From Erysipelotrichaceae bacterium (GTDB taxonomy: Bacteria; Bacillota_I; Bacilli_A; Erysipelotrichales; Erysipelotrichaceae): DNA of 64,000 bases. The translations under genes and the position numbers were made by a program. Below the pieces are notes generated by a model that saw nothing but the letters and a program-made list of their open reading frames with translations, was not told the DNA's origin and searched no databases. Position 1 is the first letter of the stretch; each line of letters opens with the position of its first letter. Of the stretch, positions 30,244 to 40,506 are shown one piece after another. The DNA lies in the NCBI GenBank assembly GCA_022772735.1, contig JALEZD010000018.1, positions 186,001 to 250,000 on the forward strand, in the 5' to 3' direction.

Positions 30244-31965
30244 TTATTTTTTACTACTTATATATTCATCAATATCTTCTTTTACAAGTTCAAATGGTCT
30301 ATCGCCATTATCTAATAAAATCTTATTAAATTCAATTTCATCAAACTTATCAGATAATTTATGTTCTACATAACTTCTTAAATTATCCATTTGTAAAAGT
30401 CCCATTCCATAAGGCACAAGCATTGTTGGAAACATTAAAGCTTGTTCATAAAGCCCTTCTGCAAAATCCTCAAATTTATACTTTGATAACCACTCAATTG
30501 TATCATCAAGAGTCCATCCTAGACCATTTACTCCAATATCAACTGCAGCACTTAAATAATAATTTAATTTAATATCCAAGTTATACACAAAAGCTTCACC
30601 TTCTGTTAAATCCAAATCATATGTAGCTCTTGTTTCAGTATACATAGCCCAGCCTTCAGTATATCCAATATGACTAACTACACTTCTAATTGGATTAGGA
30701 TTTGTATTTAAAAAATATGTTATTTGATAAAGATGCCCTGGAAATCCTTCATGGCTAACTGTCGTATAAAGTTTAATATTTTCTTGCCCAGAATTTGGAT
30801 TAACTTTAATTACATTTCTAGAAATATCGTCGATTGTTGGAGTCAAGTAATATGCCAAAGTACTTTCATTCGCAACTGTTGGATCTAAATATGATATTTC
30901 ATAATTAACATCTGGTCCTTTAGGGTAATGTTTACTCATATTTTCTATATTAAATTTTATTATACTTTCTGCATCAGAAAATTTAACACTAGAAAAATCA
31001 CTATCAAATACTTCAGGATTTGTCTGAGCCAAATTTGCTAGATAGCTGAACTCATCCATAATACCTTTTTCAATCTGTTTTAATTGTTCAGTTAAATCTT
31101 TAGAATTACTAGATTTGCTCTTTATTAAAGCGTTATAGTATTCTTTACCATTTTCAAAATTATAAATACCACCTTCATGTTTTCTTGAACCTTTTAAGCT
31201 TTCAAGTTCAGTTTGTACTTTTAAATAAGATGGAATAATTTCATTGACAATTAGGCTTTCATTACGTTTAATATATTCATTTTTTAAATTTGCATCTAAA
31301 TCGAATTTTTTAATTTCATTATTAAAATCAACAATAAGTTCATTATCATTAACCTTACTTGTAAATCTCACTATAGATTCTGCAACATATCCTACAGCAT
31401 CATCAGTCATAAAATAGCCTTCACTTGCCTGTTTCTTTGTAAATTCTAAAGCGCTATCTATATATGATGGAACACTCGCAAGTAATGTTAAATAATCATC
31501 AAAATCTTCTTTACTTCTAAATTCAAATTCACTAAATATTGTTATTAAGTTACTTGTAATACCTCTGTTTGGATCAAAATAGTTATCAAACATCGGATAT
31601 GAATTAATTTCAATATAATCTTTTAAATACTTTTCATATATTCTGTAATCAATAGCTTGTTTTTTTGATAAATCATTTAGTTTAAATGAGTTTAATTCTT
31701 TTAAAGACTCTTTTGCATCTAAAACCATTTCATCATACTCTTCAAAACTAACTTCGCTAAAAACAGGTTCTGGTTTTTTTATTCCATATGCTTCATAATC
31801 TTTCAAATTATAGTGAAGTGACACATAATCTGATTCCATGTTTTCGACAAATTCTTTCTTTAAAAACTCATTAAATTTTTCATTCTCTTTTTCAGCATAA
31901 CTTGTTTTAGAAGTACTACATCCAACAAGTAATACGAGTGTAAGTAACATTTTAATAATTTTCAT
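30244..31965 (-). CDS. DUF885-family lipoprotein, putative metallopeptidase
   Basis: A 573-residue exported lipoprotein: the signal MKIIKMLLTLVLLVGC ends in a lipobox. The DUF885 domain fills the rest. The motif SHEGFPGHLYQITYF resembles the HEXXH-like zinc site of this family (HEGXPGH), and GYTEGWAMYTE supplies the downstream glutamate region. DUF885 proteins are treated as M3-like metallopeptidases, but substrates are mostly undefined. It lies 1 base after the pullulanase stop, within a glycogen-degradation run, yet nothing in its sequence indicates carbohydrate activity. Domain secure, function open. Confidence 0.82.
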   Translation of the reverse strand: MKIIKMLLTLVLLVGCSTSKTSYAEKENEKFNEFLKKEFVENMESDYVSLHYNLKDYEAYGIKKPEPVFSEVSFEEYDEMVLDAKESLKELNSFKLNDLSKKQAIDYRIYEKYLKDYIEINSYPMFDNYFDPNRGITSNLITIFSEFEFRSKEDFDDYLTLLASVPSYIDSALEFTKKQASEGYFMTDDAVGYVAESIVRFTSKVNDNELIVDFNNEIKKFDLDANLKNEYIKRNESLIVNEIIPSYLKVQTELESLKGSRKHEGGIYNFENGKEYYNALIKSKSSNSKDLTEQLKQIEKGIMDEFSYLANLAQTNPEVFDSDFSSVKFSDAESIIKFNIENMSKHYPKGPDVNYEISYLDPTVANESTLAYYLTPTIDDISRNVIKVNPNSGQENIKLYTTVSHEGFPGHLYQITYFLNTNPNPIRSVVSHIGYTEGWAMYTETRATYDLDLTEGEAFVYNLDIKLNYYLSAAVDIGVNGLGWTLDDTIEWLSKYKFEDFAEGLYEQALMFPTMLVPYGMGLLQMDNLRSYVEHKLSDKFDEIEFNKILLDNGDRPFELVKEDIDEYISSKK

Positions 31966-34071
31966 TTAAATTTCCTTTCTACAAATAACCATTGAATATG
32001 AATCAACATCAATGTATTTATTCTTATTGTTGCAAATATTTTCCCCATCAAATATTACAGTATAATCAAAACTTTCATATTTTCGTTTATATTCAGTAGG
32101 ATTAATAATAACCTTAATGTTATCAATCATATATTCAATCACAACATTATCTAATACATTAAAGTTAACTTTTTTTTCTATTTCATCTGTTGAAACAAGT
32201 CTAAATTCATCATTCTCTTTTCTAATCTTAATAAGTTTTTTTGTGTACTCTACAACATCATAATAATTTACCATTCTAACCCAATCCATTTTATTAAAAT
32301 TATCATTCATATTGTAAGTATTTCCCATTGAATGTTTACTTCTACAAAATTCTTGACCTGCATGTATAAAGGGTACTCCTTGAGAAACCATAACACACCC
32401 AATTAATAACTTATGAAGTTTTTTTCTTATTTCTCTAGGATGTTCTTTGCAACATTCTTTCATCTTATCCCAACAAGTCATATTGTCATGTGCTTCAACA
32501 TAATTAATACTCATATTAGGATCAATAAATCTTTTAAAATAGTATGTATTAACACTATTACCAACAAGAGATGATAACATTTCATACATCATATTGAAAT
32601 TTCCAGTTATAAACCCTTTATCATATGCCTCATTATCAGAACTTTTACCTTTTATACTGTCTCTAAAATAATCATTAAAATGCCCAACATTTTTCATTAA
32701 ATAATTATTTTCTATTTTTGCTTTTTTATCATCATTTAAAAATGTAGGTAAATTCCAACCCTCTCCATAAATCATTACACTAGGATTTATACTACTTGCG
32801 ACATCATAAACCTCATTAATAGTATCAACATCAATAATACCCATCAAATCAAATCTAAATCCATCAATTTTATACAATGTAGACCACATTTTAATATTGT
32901 CGACAATTAACTTTCTAAACATTTTTTTAGTAGAATCTAAATCATTCCCACAAAAAGAGCCATTTGAAATCCCACCATTATCATCATATCTAAAATAATA
33001 ATATGGAACACACTTATGAAATGAAGAACTCTTTAAATCATAAATATGATTAAATACTACATCTAAATTAACTCTTATTCCTCTTTTATGAAATTCACAT
33101 ACTAGATGCTTAAAAGTTTTAATCCTATCGTATGGATCATCTGGATTATCACTATAAGAACCCTCTAAAGTAAAATATTGCATTGGATCATATCCCCAAT
33201 TATAACTTCTATCAATATGTTTTTCATCAACACTTACAAAATCATATACTGGCATTATCTGTACGTGAGTTACATTTAAGTCACTAATATAGTCTATACC
33301 TGTTTTATATCCTCTATAAGAAGTATTTGATTCACTAAGAGAAGAAAATTTACCATTTGTACTACTTCCAGACTCTTTTGAAATAGTCATATCTCGTATA
33401 TTTATTTCATAGATAATACTATCAACATTGTTTTTTAACTCTTCTAATTTATATTCATCTTTTTCACTAAATGCTTCATCAATATCAATTATTGCAGATT
33501 TTAAACCATTAGCATTACTACTCAATCCATATGGATCAACAATTTCATTTACTACTCCATTAACAAACACTAAATAATTATACAATCCATGTTTAAGATC
33601 ACCTTCAACTTCAGTTTTATAAACACCTTTGTCATATCTATCCATTTCTTTTATTATTGAAAAACCATTATTTTCAATAGAAACATAGACTTTATATGCA
33701 GTTGGAGCCCAAAGTGCAAAAGAAGTTTTTTCCTTTGAATATCTACTACCCAAATCATTTCCATCATAATAAAACATTTCATCAAATTTAGGATTTCTAA
33801 CAATATATCTTACTTCAACACTGCAACAAATACCTAAACTACAATAAAGTGAATATTCCTTTGAAAAATCATAATCAGTTGGAATTGTAAGTTGATATTT
33901 AACATTATCTTTATTTTCTACAATGCTATTTATAACACATTCTTTATAGTAACCATCCTTATTACTTAAATAAAAATAATCACTTTTACCATTGTAAAAA
34001 ATCTTTGAAATATAAACATTAATTAGACCAAAATCATCTAAATATGCTTTTAAATTTGTATTAATATTCAA
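31966..34071 (-). CDS. pulA: Type I pullulanase / glycogen-debranching GH13 enzyme
   Basis: A 701-residue cytoplasmic debranching enzyme cutting alpha-1,6 links. An N-terminal beta domain (~1-100) and a CBM48-like module (SFALWAPTAYKVYVSIENNG) precede the GH13 barrel. YNWGYDPMQY is the type I pullulanase signature; GFRFDLMGI holds the nucleophile, YGEGWNLP the acid/base, and VEAHDNMTCWDK the third acid. There is no signal peptide. The start is a TTG (34069-34071) with GAGG 8 bp upstream; the nearby ATG is out of frame. It sits 5 bases after glgP, and the pair would complete glycogen mobilisation. Confidence 0.92.
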   Translation of the reverse strand: MNINTNLKAYLDDFGLINVYISKIFYNGKSDYFYLSNKDGYYKECVINSIVENKDNVKYQLTIPTDYDFSKEYSLYCSLGICCSVEVRYIVRNPKFDEMFYYDGNDLGSRYSKEKTSFALWAPTAYKVYVSIENNGFSIIKEMDRYDKGVYKTEVEGDLKHGLYNYLVFVNGVVNEIVDPYGLSSNANGLKSAIIDIDEAFSEKDEYKLEELKNNVDSIIYEINIRDMTISKESGSSTNGKFSSLSESNTSYRGYKTGIDYISDLNVTHVQIMPVYDFVSVDEKHIDRSYNWGYDPMQYFTLEGSYSDNPDDPYDRIKTFKHLVCEFHKRGIRVNLDVVFNHIYDLKSSSFHKCVPYYYFRYDDNGGISNGSFCGNDLDSTKKMFRKLIVDNIKMWSTLYKIDGFRFDLMGIIDVDTINEVYDVASSINPSVMIYGEGWNLPTFLNDDKKAKIENNYLMKNVGHFNDYFRDSIKGKSSDNEAYDKGFITGNFNMMYEMLSSLVGNSVNTYYFKRFIDPNMSINYVEAHDNMTCWDKMKECCKEHPREIRKKLHKLLIGCVMVSQGVPFIHAGQEFCRSKHSMGNTYNMNDNFNKMDWVRMVNYYDVVEYTKKLIKIRKENDEFRLVSTDEIEKKVNFNVLDNVVIEYMIDNIKVIINPTEYKRKYESFDYTVIFDGENICNNKNKYIDVDSYSMVICRKEI

Positions 34072-34076
34072 AACAT

Positions 34077-36467
34077 TTACCTCATTTTTCTAATATTCCA
34101 TATATCCTTTGCATACTCATCAATTGTTCTATCACTTGAAAAAACATATGACTTTGCAATATTTATTAAACAAGATTTTGCCCAAGCATTTTTATTTGAG
34201 TATCTTTTTTCAATTTCTTTTTGTGCTTTTACATAACTATCAAAATCTGCGAATAACATATACTCATCATTTTTAGACATTAATTCATCAAAAATCACTC
34301 TAAATTCATTAGCATCATTTGACCATGTTAAATCAATTAAAGAATCAACTGCTTTTTTAAGCTTTTCATTATTAATGTAGTAATCAAACGCATTATAAGA
34401 CTCTTTTAGCTTATTAACTTCATCAACAGTCAAACCAAATATAACATCATTTTCTCTGCCTACTTGTTCATCAATTTCGACATTTGCGCCATCCAATGTA
34501 CCAAGAGTTATTGCACCATTCATCATAAATTTCATATTGCCAGTACCACTCGCTTCTTTACCAGCAAGAGAAATTTGTTCTGAAACATCACTTGCATTAA
34601 TCAATATCTCTGCAATAGATACTGAATAATTTGGTATAAACACAATCTTAATCATTCCTCTTACATAAGGATCATTATTAATAACATTGGCAATTTTGTT
34701 AATTAGTTTTATTACATTTTTCGCAAAACTATATGATGGCGCTGCTTTTGCTGCAAAAATAAATGTTCTAGGAGTAATTTCAAATTCAGGGTTTGAAACA
34801 ATTTCTTGATAAAGCATTATTATATGCAAAACATTTAAAAGCTGTCTTTTATACGCATGTAATCTTTTAGCCTGTGTATCAAAAATAGAGTTCACATCAA
34901 CTTTAATTCCTGTTTTCTCAAAAATAAATTTTGCAAGGATTTCTTTTCTTCTTTTTTTAACATTTAAAAATTCATTTTGAGTATTTTCGTCATCAACAAA
35001 CTCAAGTAATTTTCGTATACTATCAAACTCAGTATGGTAATGTGTACCAATTTTATTATCAATTAAATTTCTTAATTCAGGATTCGAATATAAAAGCCAT
35101 CTTCTTTGTGTTATTCCATTTGTTTTATTATTAAATTTTTCAGGATAAATAATACTAAATTCTTTAAACAAATCTGTCTTTATTAAATTAGAATGAATTT
35201 TTGCAACACCATTAACACTATGGCTACCAACTATAGCTAAATTTGCCATATGAACTTGACCATCTTTTAAAATTGCTACTGCATTTTCAAGTCCGTAATG
35301 TTTATGTCTTACATAACTTAAAAATCTTCTATTTATTTCATCAATTATCAAATAAATTCTTGGCAAAAGCTTTTCCATTAAATTTATTGGCCATCTTTCA
35401 AGTGCTTCAGATAAAACTGTATGATTTGTATAAGCCATTGTATTTACAGTTATATCCCATGCTTCATTCCACTCATAATCATAATCATCCATTAAAACTC
35501 TTAAAAGTTCTACAATCGCAAGAACAGGATGAGTATCATTTAGTTGTATAGCAACTTTACTGGCTAAATTATCTAATGTTTTATATGTTTCTAAATGAGT
35601 TTTTATAATTGAAGCAATTCCTGCACAAACAAAAAAGTATTGTTGTTTTAATCTTAAAACTTTACCTTCCATTGTTGAATCATCAGGATATACATTTAAG
35701 TTGATTGCTTTTGTATCTGCAATATACTTTTGAAAATCAATATTATGAGGTAATTTTTCACTTGCCTCTGCTGACCATAATCTTAGAGTATTTGTTACTT
35801 TAGTATTTTGTCCAATAATAGGCATATCGTAAGGAATTGCAGTAATATGTTCAGCATCATGCAATTTAAATTTCATTTTACCCTTACTATTAACATCCAT
35901 TGTCAAATGTCCCCAAAAAGAAACATCAACCGCATGTTTAGGTTTCCTAACTTCCCAAATATTTCCAAGTTTTAACCATTGATCTGGAACTTCAATTTGA
36001 TTACCATTTTCATCAATTATTTGTTTAAAAAGTCCATACTCATATCTAATACAATTCCCATTACCCAAATAATTATTTGAAGCTAAAGAATCCATAAAAC
36101 ATGCTGCAAGTCTTCCAAGTCCACCATTACCAAGTCCAGCATCTGATTCCAATTCTTCTAATGCAGCAATATCGATACCTAAATCATTTAATCCATCTTT
36201 TACAACTTCATATATTCCTAAATTCATCAAATTGTTGCTCATTAGCCTTCCAATCAAAAATTCCATTGAAAAATAATACATCTGTTTTTCATTATTCTTA
36301 ACTGTTTTTTCTTTAGAATCCATCCAATTTAAACTAGCATAATCTCTTATTAAATTCCCTAAAACAATATATTTTTCAGTTATGTCTGTTGTATCAATAT
36401 GTCTTCCATAAGTTTCTTCTATTCTTCTTTTAAATATTTCTTTGAAAGTTTCTTTATTTTTAAACAT
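34077..36467 (-). CDS. glgP: Glycogen phosphorylase
   Basis: A 796-residue GT35 phosphorylase, full length for the glycogen type. It shows [52 protein letters not shown] and [20 protein letters not shown] (PLP region). The start is the ATG at 36465-36467, which overlaps the glgB stop by 8 bases with GGGG upstream; the longer in-frame reading only covers the glgB end. Standing between glgB and pullulanase, it most likely acts on stored glycogen, whereas the shorter paralogue at 12389 is tied to maltodextrin import. Confidence 0.95.
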   Translation of the reverse strand: MFKNKETFKEIFKRRIEETYGRHIDTTDITEKYIVLGNLIRDYASLNWMDSKEKTVKNNEKQMYYFSMEFLIGRLMSNNLMNLGIYEVVKDGLNDLGIDIAALEELESDAGLGNGGLGRLAACFMDSLASNNYLGNGNCIRYEYGLFKQIIDENGNQIEVPDQWLKLGNIWEVRKPKHAVDVSFWGHLTMDVNSKGKMKFKLHDAEHITAIPYDMPIIGQNTKVTNTLRLWSAEASEKLPHNIDFQKYIADTKAINLNVYPDDSTMEGKVLRLKQQYFFVCAGIASIIKTHLETYKTLDNLASKVAIQLNDTHPVLAIVELLRVLMDDYDYEWNEAWDITVNTMAYTNHTVLSEALERWPINLMEKLLPRIYLIIDEINRRFLSYVRHKHYGLENAVAILKDGQVHMANLAIVGSHSVNGVAKIHSNLIKTDLFKEFSIIYPEKFNNKTNGITQRRWLLYSNPELRNLIDNKIGTHYHTEFDSIRKLLEFVDDENTQNEFLNVKKRRKEILAKFIFEKTGIKVDVNSIFDTQAKRLHAYKRQLLNVLHIIMLYQEIVSNPEFEITPRTFIFAAKAAPSYSFAKNVIKLINKIANVINNDPYVRGMIKIVFIPNYSVSIAEILINASDVSEQISLAGKEASGTGNMKFMMNGAITLGTLDGANVEIDEQVGRENDVIFGLTVDEVNKLKESYNAFDYYINNEKLKKAVDSLIDLTWSNDANEFRVIFDELMSKNDEYMLFADFDSYVKAQKEIEKRYSNKNAWAKSCLINIAKSYVFSSDRTIDEYAKDIWNIRKMR

Positions 36468-38307
36468 TTTTTGTCCCCACTTTCTTTTTTTTATACAAAA
36501 ATATACTTGCACTAAATGGTGCAATATTTACTTTTATTGTATTTTCATACCCATGTCTATATATTTTTTCACTATTTACGCAATATGTTGCAAAATTAAT
36601 TCCACCATAAATATCCCATTCACTATTTAATATCTCTTTATATTCCCCACTAAATTTAACACCTATCTCATAATTACTATATGAATTTGGACACATGTTA
36701 AATAAACAAACAATATACTCTTTTTCATCTTCTCTAGTATAAGAATAAATGCTCTGTGCACTATTATCTGCATCAATCCATTTAAACCCATCATATTGAT
36801 AGTCATATTTGGATAATGCACTATGTGCTTTATATATTAAATTTAAATCCTTAAAATACCTTGCAAACTTTTGATGTGTTTCAAAATTTAATATGTCCCA
36901 ATCTAAACCTCGATTTTCATCAAATTCCCTAAACATTGCAAATTCATTACCCATAAAGTTTAACTTTTTACCTGGATGAGTAAACATATACGCATATAAA
37001 TTTTTTACTTGAGAAAACTTTTGATTATAATCTCCCCACATCTTATCTATTATTGTTTTTTTGCCATGAACTACCTCATCATGTGATAAAGGTAATATAA
37101 ATTTTTCACTATAGAAATAAGCCATAGAAAATGTAAGTTTATGATGTTCCCATATTCTATATATTGGATCAATTTCATAATACTTTAGTGTATCATTCAT
37201 CCACCCCAAATCCCACTTATAATCAAAACCTAAACCACCATATATTGTCGAATCACATACTTTTTCAAAATCACTACTATCTTCTGCAATAAGCATAACA
37301 CTTGGATATTTTTGATTTAAATAAAAATTCATTCTCTTTATAAAAGCAAGAGCACCTTCATTTGTTCCTCTATCTTTATTTCCATCCCAAAATATTAAGT
37401 TTGAAACTGCATCAAACCTTATTCCATCAACATGATAAGTATCACACCAAAAACTTGCGCTACTCATCAAAAAACTTCTCACTTCTTCATTCCATAAATT
37501 AAAATTTAATGTTCCCCATTGACTATTCGCATCAAATTCATTTGGATATTCATACAGTGGTTTCCCATCAAATAACCTTAAACCATGAGAATCCTTAACA
37601 AAATGCACAAAAGCCATATCTATTATTATTCCTATGTTTTTTTTATGTGCTTCGTTAATAAATTCGGCAAGTTCATGTGGATTACCAAACCTACTTGTGC
37701 ATGAATAATATCCACTTGCTTGATATCCCCAAGAACCATCAAATGGAAATTCATTTAATGGCATAAATTCAATATGTGTAAATCCATTTTCTAAAACGTA
37801 TGGAATTAACTCTTCTTTTAGCTCCACAAAAGAATAATATCTTCCATCTTTTCTTTTCCAACCACCTGCATAAACTTCATATATATTTACAGGCTTGTCA
37901 AAATTTTTACTTCTCTTATTTAGCCAGCGTTTATCACTCCATTTAATAGTTGATAAATCATACAAAAAACTACTTGTATTTGGTCTAAGTTCATTAAAAT
38001 ATGAATATGGATCTGCTTTATCAGAATAATTATCATTTTCATCAAAAATACGATACTTATACATATCATATTGTTTTAATCCAGCAATAAAAATACTAAA
38101 TACCCCATCTTCTAACTTATTCATCATGTGGGTATTTTGCCAATCATTAAAACTCCCAACAACAAATACTTTTTTTGCATTAGGAGCATATACGTTAAAC
38201 CTTACACCATTAATTCCTTTTTCTTTAACAAAATGTGAACCAAAAACTTTATACGCATCTAAACAATGACCTTCATGAAAGCTTTTAATAATATTTTTAT
38301 CGACCAT
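36460..38307 (-). CDS. glgB: 1,4-alpha-glucan branching enzyme
   Basis: A 615-residue GH13 enzyme making alpha-1,6 branches in glycogen. The CBM48 module GVRFNVYAPNAKKVFVVGSF precedes the barrel. Catalytic blocks are GIRFDAVSNL, LIAEDSSDF and LSHDEVVHGK, and YAGGWKRK with ELIPYVLENGFTHIEFMPLN is typical of GlgB. It is the first gene of a glgB-glgP-pullulanase run with its own promoter, apart from glgCDA. Confidence 0.95.
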   Translation of the reverse strand: MVDKNIIKSFHEGHCLDAYKVFGSHFVKEKGINGVRFNVYAPNAKKVFVVGSFNDWQNTHMMNKLEDGVFSIFIAGLKQYDMYKYRIFDENDNYSDKADPYSYFNELRPNTSSFLYDLSTIKWSDKRWLNKRSKNFDKPVNIYEVYAGGWKRKDGRYYSFVELKEELIPYVLENGFTHIEFMPLNEFPFDGSWGYQASGYYSCTSRFGNPHELAEFINEAHKKNIGIIIDMAFVHFVKDSHGLRLFDGKPLYEYPNEFDANSQWGTLNFNLWNEEVRSFLMSSASFWCDTYHVDGIRFDAVSNLIFWDGNKDRGTNEGALAFIKRMNFYLNQKYPSVMLIAEDSSDFEKVCDSTIYGGLGFDYKWDLGWMNDTLKYYEIDPIYRIWEHHKLTFSMAYFYSEKFILPLSHDEVVHGKKTIIDKMWGDYNQKFSQVKNLYAYMFTHPGKKLNFMGNEFAMFREFDENRGLDWDILNFETHQKFARYFKDLNLIYKAHSALSKYDYQYDGFKWIDADNSAQSIYSYTREDEKEYIVCLFNMCPNSYSNYEIGVKFSGEYKEILNSEWDIYGGINFATYCVNSEKIYRHGYENTIKVNIAPFSASIFLYKKKKVGTKNV

Positions 38308-38331
38308 TTATAACTCCTACCATTTTACTAA

Positions 38332-38361
38332 ATTATAACCTTTTAATTGTAAACATACCAA
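38332..38361 (-). promoter_or_regulatory. glgB operon promoter
   Basis: TTGGTA (38356-38361), 18-bp spacer, perfect TATAAT (38332-38337), with an AGGAG site shortly before the glgB ATG. Confidence 0.65.
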
Positions 38362-38397
38362 CAAAAAAATCTATGTATCATTTAATTTAAGAAAAGT

Positions 38398-38428
38398 AAA
38401 AAATGTTGATTTTAAACATCAACATTTT
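38398..38428 (-). terminator. Terminator after pgm
   Basis: Inverted repeat AAAATGTTGAT (38400-38410) and its complement (38418-38428), 7-base loop, with six T following on the minus strand. It overlaps the pgm stop. Confidence 0.85.
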
Positions 38429-40118
38429 ACTTTGTTAACTCTATCATTGAAGCCTTATATTTTTCAACTTTATCATTTGCTTCAAAGCTTGAATTACCTT
38501 TAATACAATAATATATCTTACACTTTGGCTCTGTTCCACTTGGTCTAATAGCTACCCAAGAACCATCTTCTAAGAAAAATTTAAGAACATCAGATTTTGT
38601 AAAACCTTCTATAGTATTAATATTACCATCTTCATATTTTTCAAATGTTCCATAATCTTCCCATTTAACAACTTTATATCCAGCAATATCAACAGGTTTA
38701 TTTTTTCTTAAATTATTAATTATTTCTTTTATTTTTAAGGCTCCTTCTTGCCCTTTTAAAGTTATTGATGTTTGTGTTTCAACATAATATCCCAATTCTT
38801 CATATAATGAATTTAAAACATCTACTAACGTTTTATTTAAATGTTTATAATAACAACATGCTTCTGCAAGCATCAAACAAGCTTGCGGTGCATCTTTATC
38901 TCTTACAAAAGGACTTATAAGCGAACCATAACTTTCTTCATAACCAAAAACATATTGTTTTTCGTTATTAACTTCATATTTCGCAACTTTTTCACCGATA
39001 AATTTAAAACCAGTCAAAGTTTTTTCAGTTTCAACTCCATATTTTTTAGCAGCCATCTCTCCCAAATCACCTGTAACAACTGTATTGAACATTACAGGAT
39101 TTTTAGGCATTTTACCTTGTTTTTTCATTTGAGAGAATATGTATTCAATTAAGATTGCTCCAGATTGATTACCAGATAAAATAACATATTCACCATTGTG
39201 TAAAACTCCAACACCCATTCTATCTGCATCTGGATCACAAACAAGAATTAAATCAGCTTTATTTTCTTTAGCATAAACTATTGCCTTATCATATGCTTTA
39301 TTTTCTTCAGGATTTGGTGATTCAGTATTTGAAAAGTTTGGATCAAAAGTTGTTTGCTCTTCAACATTAATAATTTTATAACCAGCCTTTTTAAATATTT
39401 CATTTACTGGTATAAAAGCAGTTCCATGTTCTGGAGAAAAAACTGTACATATATTACTTTTATCTTGATTTTTTTCAAATTGAATACTCAAAACATTTTT
39501 ATAATATTCTTCATCAACTTCATTCCCAATTATATTAATTAGTTTTTCTTGTTCATCTGTTAATGAATAACTTAAACTCAACTCATCTTCAATTTCATTC
39601 ACATAGCTAACAACTTTATTCGCAATACTTGGAATTAATTGACAACCTTTATCATCATAAAGTTTATATCCGTTATATTCTTTTGGATTATGAGAAGCAG
39701 TTATCATTATTCCACCAAAACATTTGTAATATCTAAGTGCAAAGCTAAGTTCAGGGGTAGGTCTTAAGCTTTCAAAAACATATGTTTTAATACCATACGA
39801 TGCTAAAAATTTTGCACTATCAAATGCAAATTCTTTAGACATGTGTCTATTATCATAGCCAATCGCAATTCCTTTGTTTTGACCGTCATTTTCTAATATG
39901 TACTTTGCAAAACCTGCATTTGCTTTTCTTATAGTATGAATATTAATTCTATTAATTCCTGCACCTAATATTCCTCTCATTCCAGCAGTTCCAAACTCAA
40001 CATTAGTATAAAAAGCATCGTTTATTTCTTTTTCATTCATGTTTTCAAGTTCACTAATCAAAGCTTTGTCAGTATTTTTGTTGTTAAGCCATCTATAATA
40101 TATTTCTTTGCTATTCAT
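38427..40118 (-). CDS. pgm: Phosphoglucomutase / phosphomannomutase (alpha-D-phosphohexomutase)
   Basis: A 563-residue phosphohexomutase interconverting glucose-1-P and glucose-6-P, which links phosphorylase and glgC to glycolysis. The phosphoserine loop is MITASHNPKEYNGYKLYDDK, the metal loop VCDPDADRMGVG, the sugar loop FGYEESYGSL, and the phosphate site SGTEPKCKIY. Length fits the Bacillus PgcA-type enzyme (~580). Mannose activity cannot be ruled out. Confidence 0.93.
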   Translation of the reverse strand: MNSKEIYYRWLNNKNTDKALISELENMNEKEINDAFYTNVEFGTAGMRGILGAGINRINIHTIRKANAGFAKYILENDGQNKGIAIGYDNRHMSKEFAFDSAKFLASYGIKTYVFESLRPTPELSFALRYYKCFGGIMITASHNPKEYNGYKLYDDKGCQLIPSIANKVVSYVNEIEDELSLSYSLTDEQEKLINIIGNEVDEEYYKNVLSIQFEKNQDKSNICTVFSPEHGTAFIPVNEIFKKAGYKIINVEEQTTFDPNFSNTESPNPEENKAYDKAIVYAKENKADLILVCDPDADRMGVGVLHNGEYVILSGNQSGAILIEYIFSQMKKQGKMPKNPVMFNTVVTGDLGEMAAKKYGVETEKTLTGFKFIGEKVAKYEVNNEKQYVFGYEESYGSLISPFVRDKDAPQACLMLAEACCYYKHLNKTLVDVLNSLYEELGYYVETQTSITLKGQEGALKIKEIINNLRKNKPVDIAGYKVVKWEDYGTFEKYEDGNINTIEGFTKSDVLKFFLEDGSWVAIRPSGTEPKCKIYYCIKGNSSFEANDKVEKYKASMIELTK

Positions 40119-40137
40119 ATTATCCCTTTCTTGTAAT

Positions 40138-40166
40138 AAAAAACAGGAAGATTCGCACCCTCCTGT
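40138..40166 (-). terminator. Terminator after ptsH
   Basis: ACAGGA / TCCTGT arms (40143-40148, 40161-40166) with a T run after the minus-strand 3' arm. No separate pgm promoter is obvious in the remaining gap, so partial read-through into pgm is possible. Confidence 0.8.
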
Positions 40167-40180
40167 ATCTTTTTTACATT

Positions 40181-40447
40181 TTACGCAATAACTTTTTGTG
40201 CGCGTAGAACTTCTTCAATTGTTTTAATTGCTAATTCTTCATCGTCACCTTCGCAAGTTACAGTAACTTCTGATTGAGTAGGAATGCCTAGTGACATAAC
40301 ACCCATAATTGATTTCATATTTACTGTACGACCTTTATAGGCAACTTTGACTTCACTCTTGAATTTACTTGCAGCATTTACAGCAACTGTTGCTGGACGT
40401 GCATGTAATCCAACAGGGTCAATAACTAATACTGAAATTTGTTTCAT
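40181..40447 (-). CDS. ptsH: Phosphocarrier protein HPr
   Basis: An 88-residue PTS carrier. GLHARPAT holds the His-15 phosphorylated by Enzyme I. NMKSIMGVMSLG holds the Ser-46 site used by HPr kinase in Firmicutes, so HPr(Ser-P) can serve as CcpA co-repressor. This supports the cre-like sites seen elsewhere in the window. It is monocistronic with its own promoter and terminator, unlike the common ptsHI operon: Enzyme I is not adjacent. Confidence 0.96.
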   Translation of the reverse strand: MKQISVLVIDPVGLHARPATVAVNAASKFKSEVKVAYKGRTVNMKSIMGVMSLGIPTQSEVTVTCEGDDEELAIKTIEEVLRAQKVIA

Positions 40448-40477
40448 CGCAGATTTCTCCTCCTGTTAACTATTACA

Positions 40478-40506
40478 ATTCTACCCCATATTTAGCTAAC
40501 TTACAA
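40478..40506 (-). promoter_or_regulatory. ptsH promoter
   Basis: TTGTAA (40501-40506), 17-bp spacer, TAGAAT (40478-40483). An AGGAGGAG site precedes the ATG. A 10-bp inverted repeat (40488-40515) covers the -35 and spacer. Confidence 0.7.
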
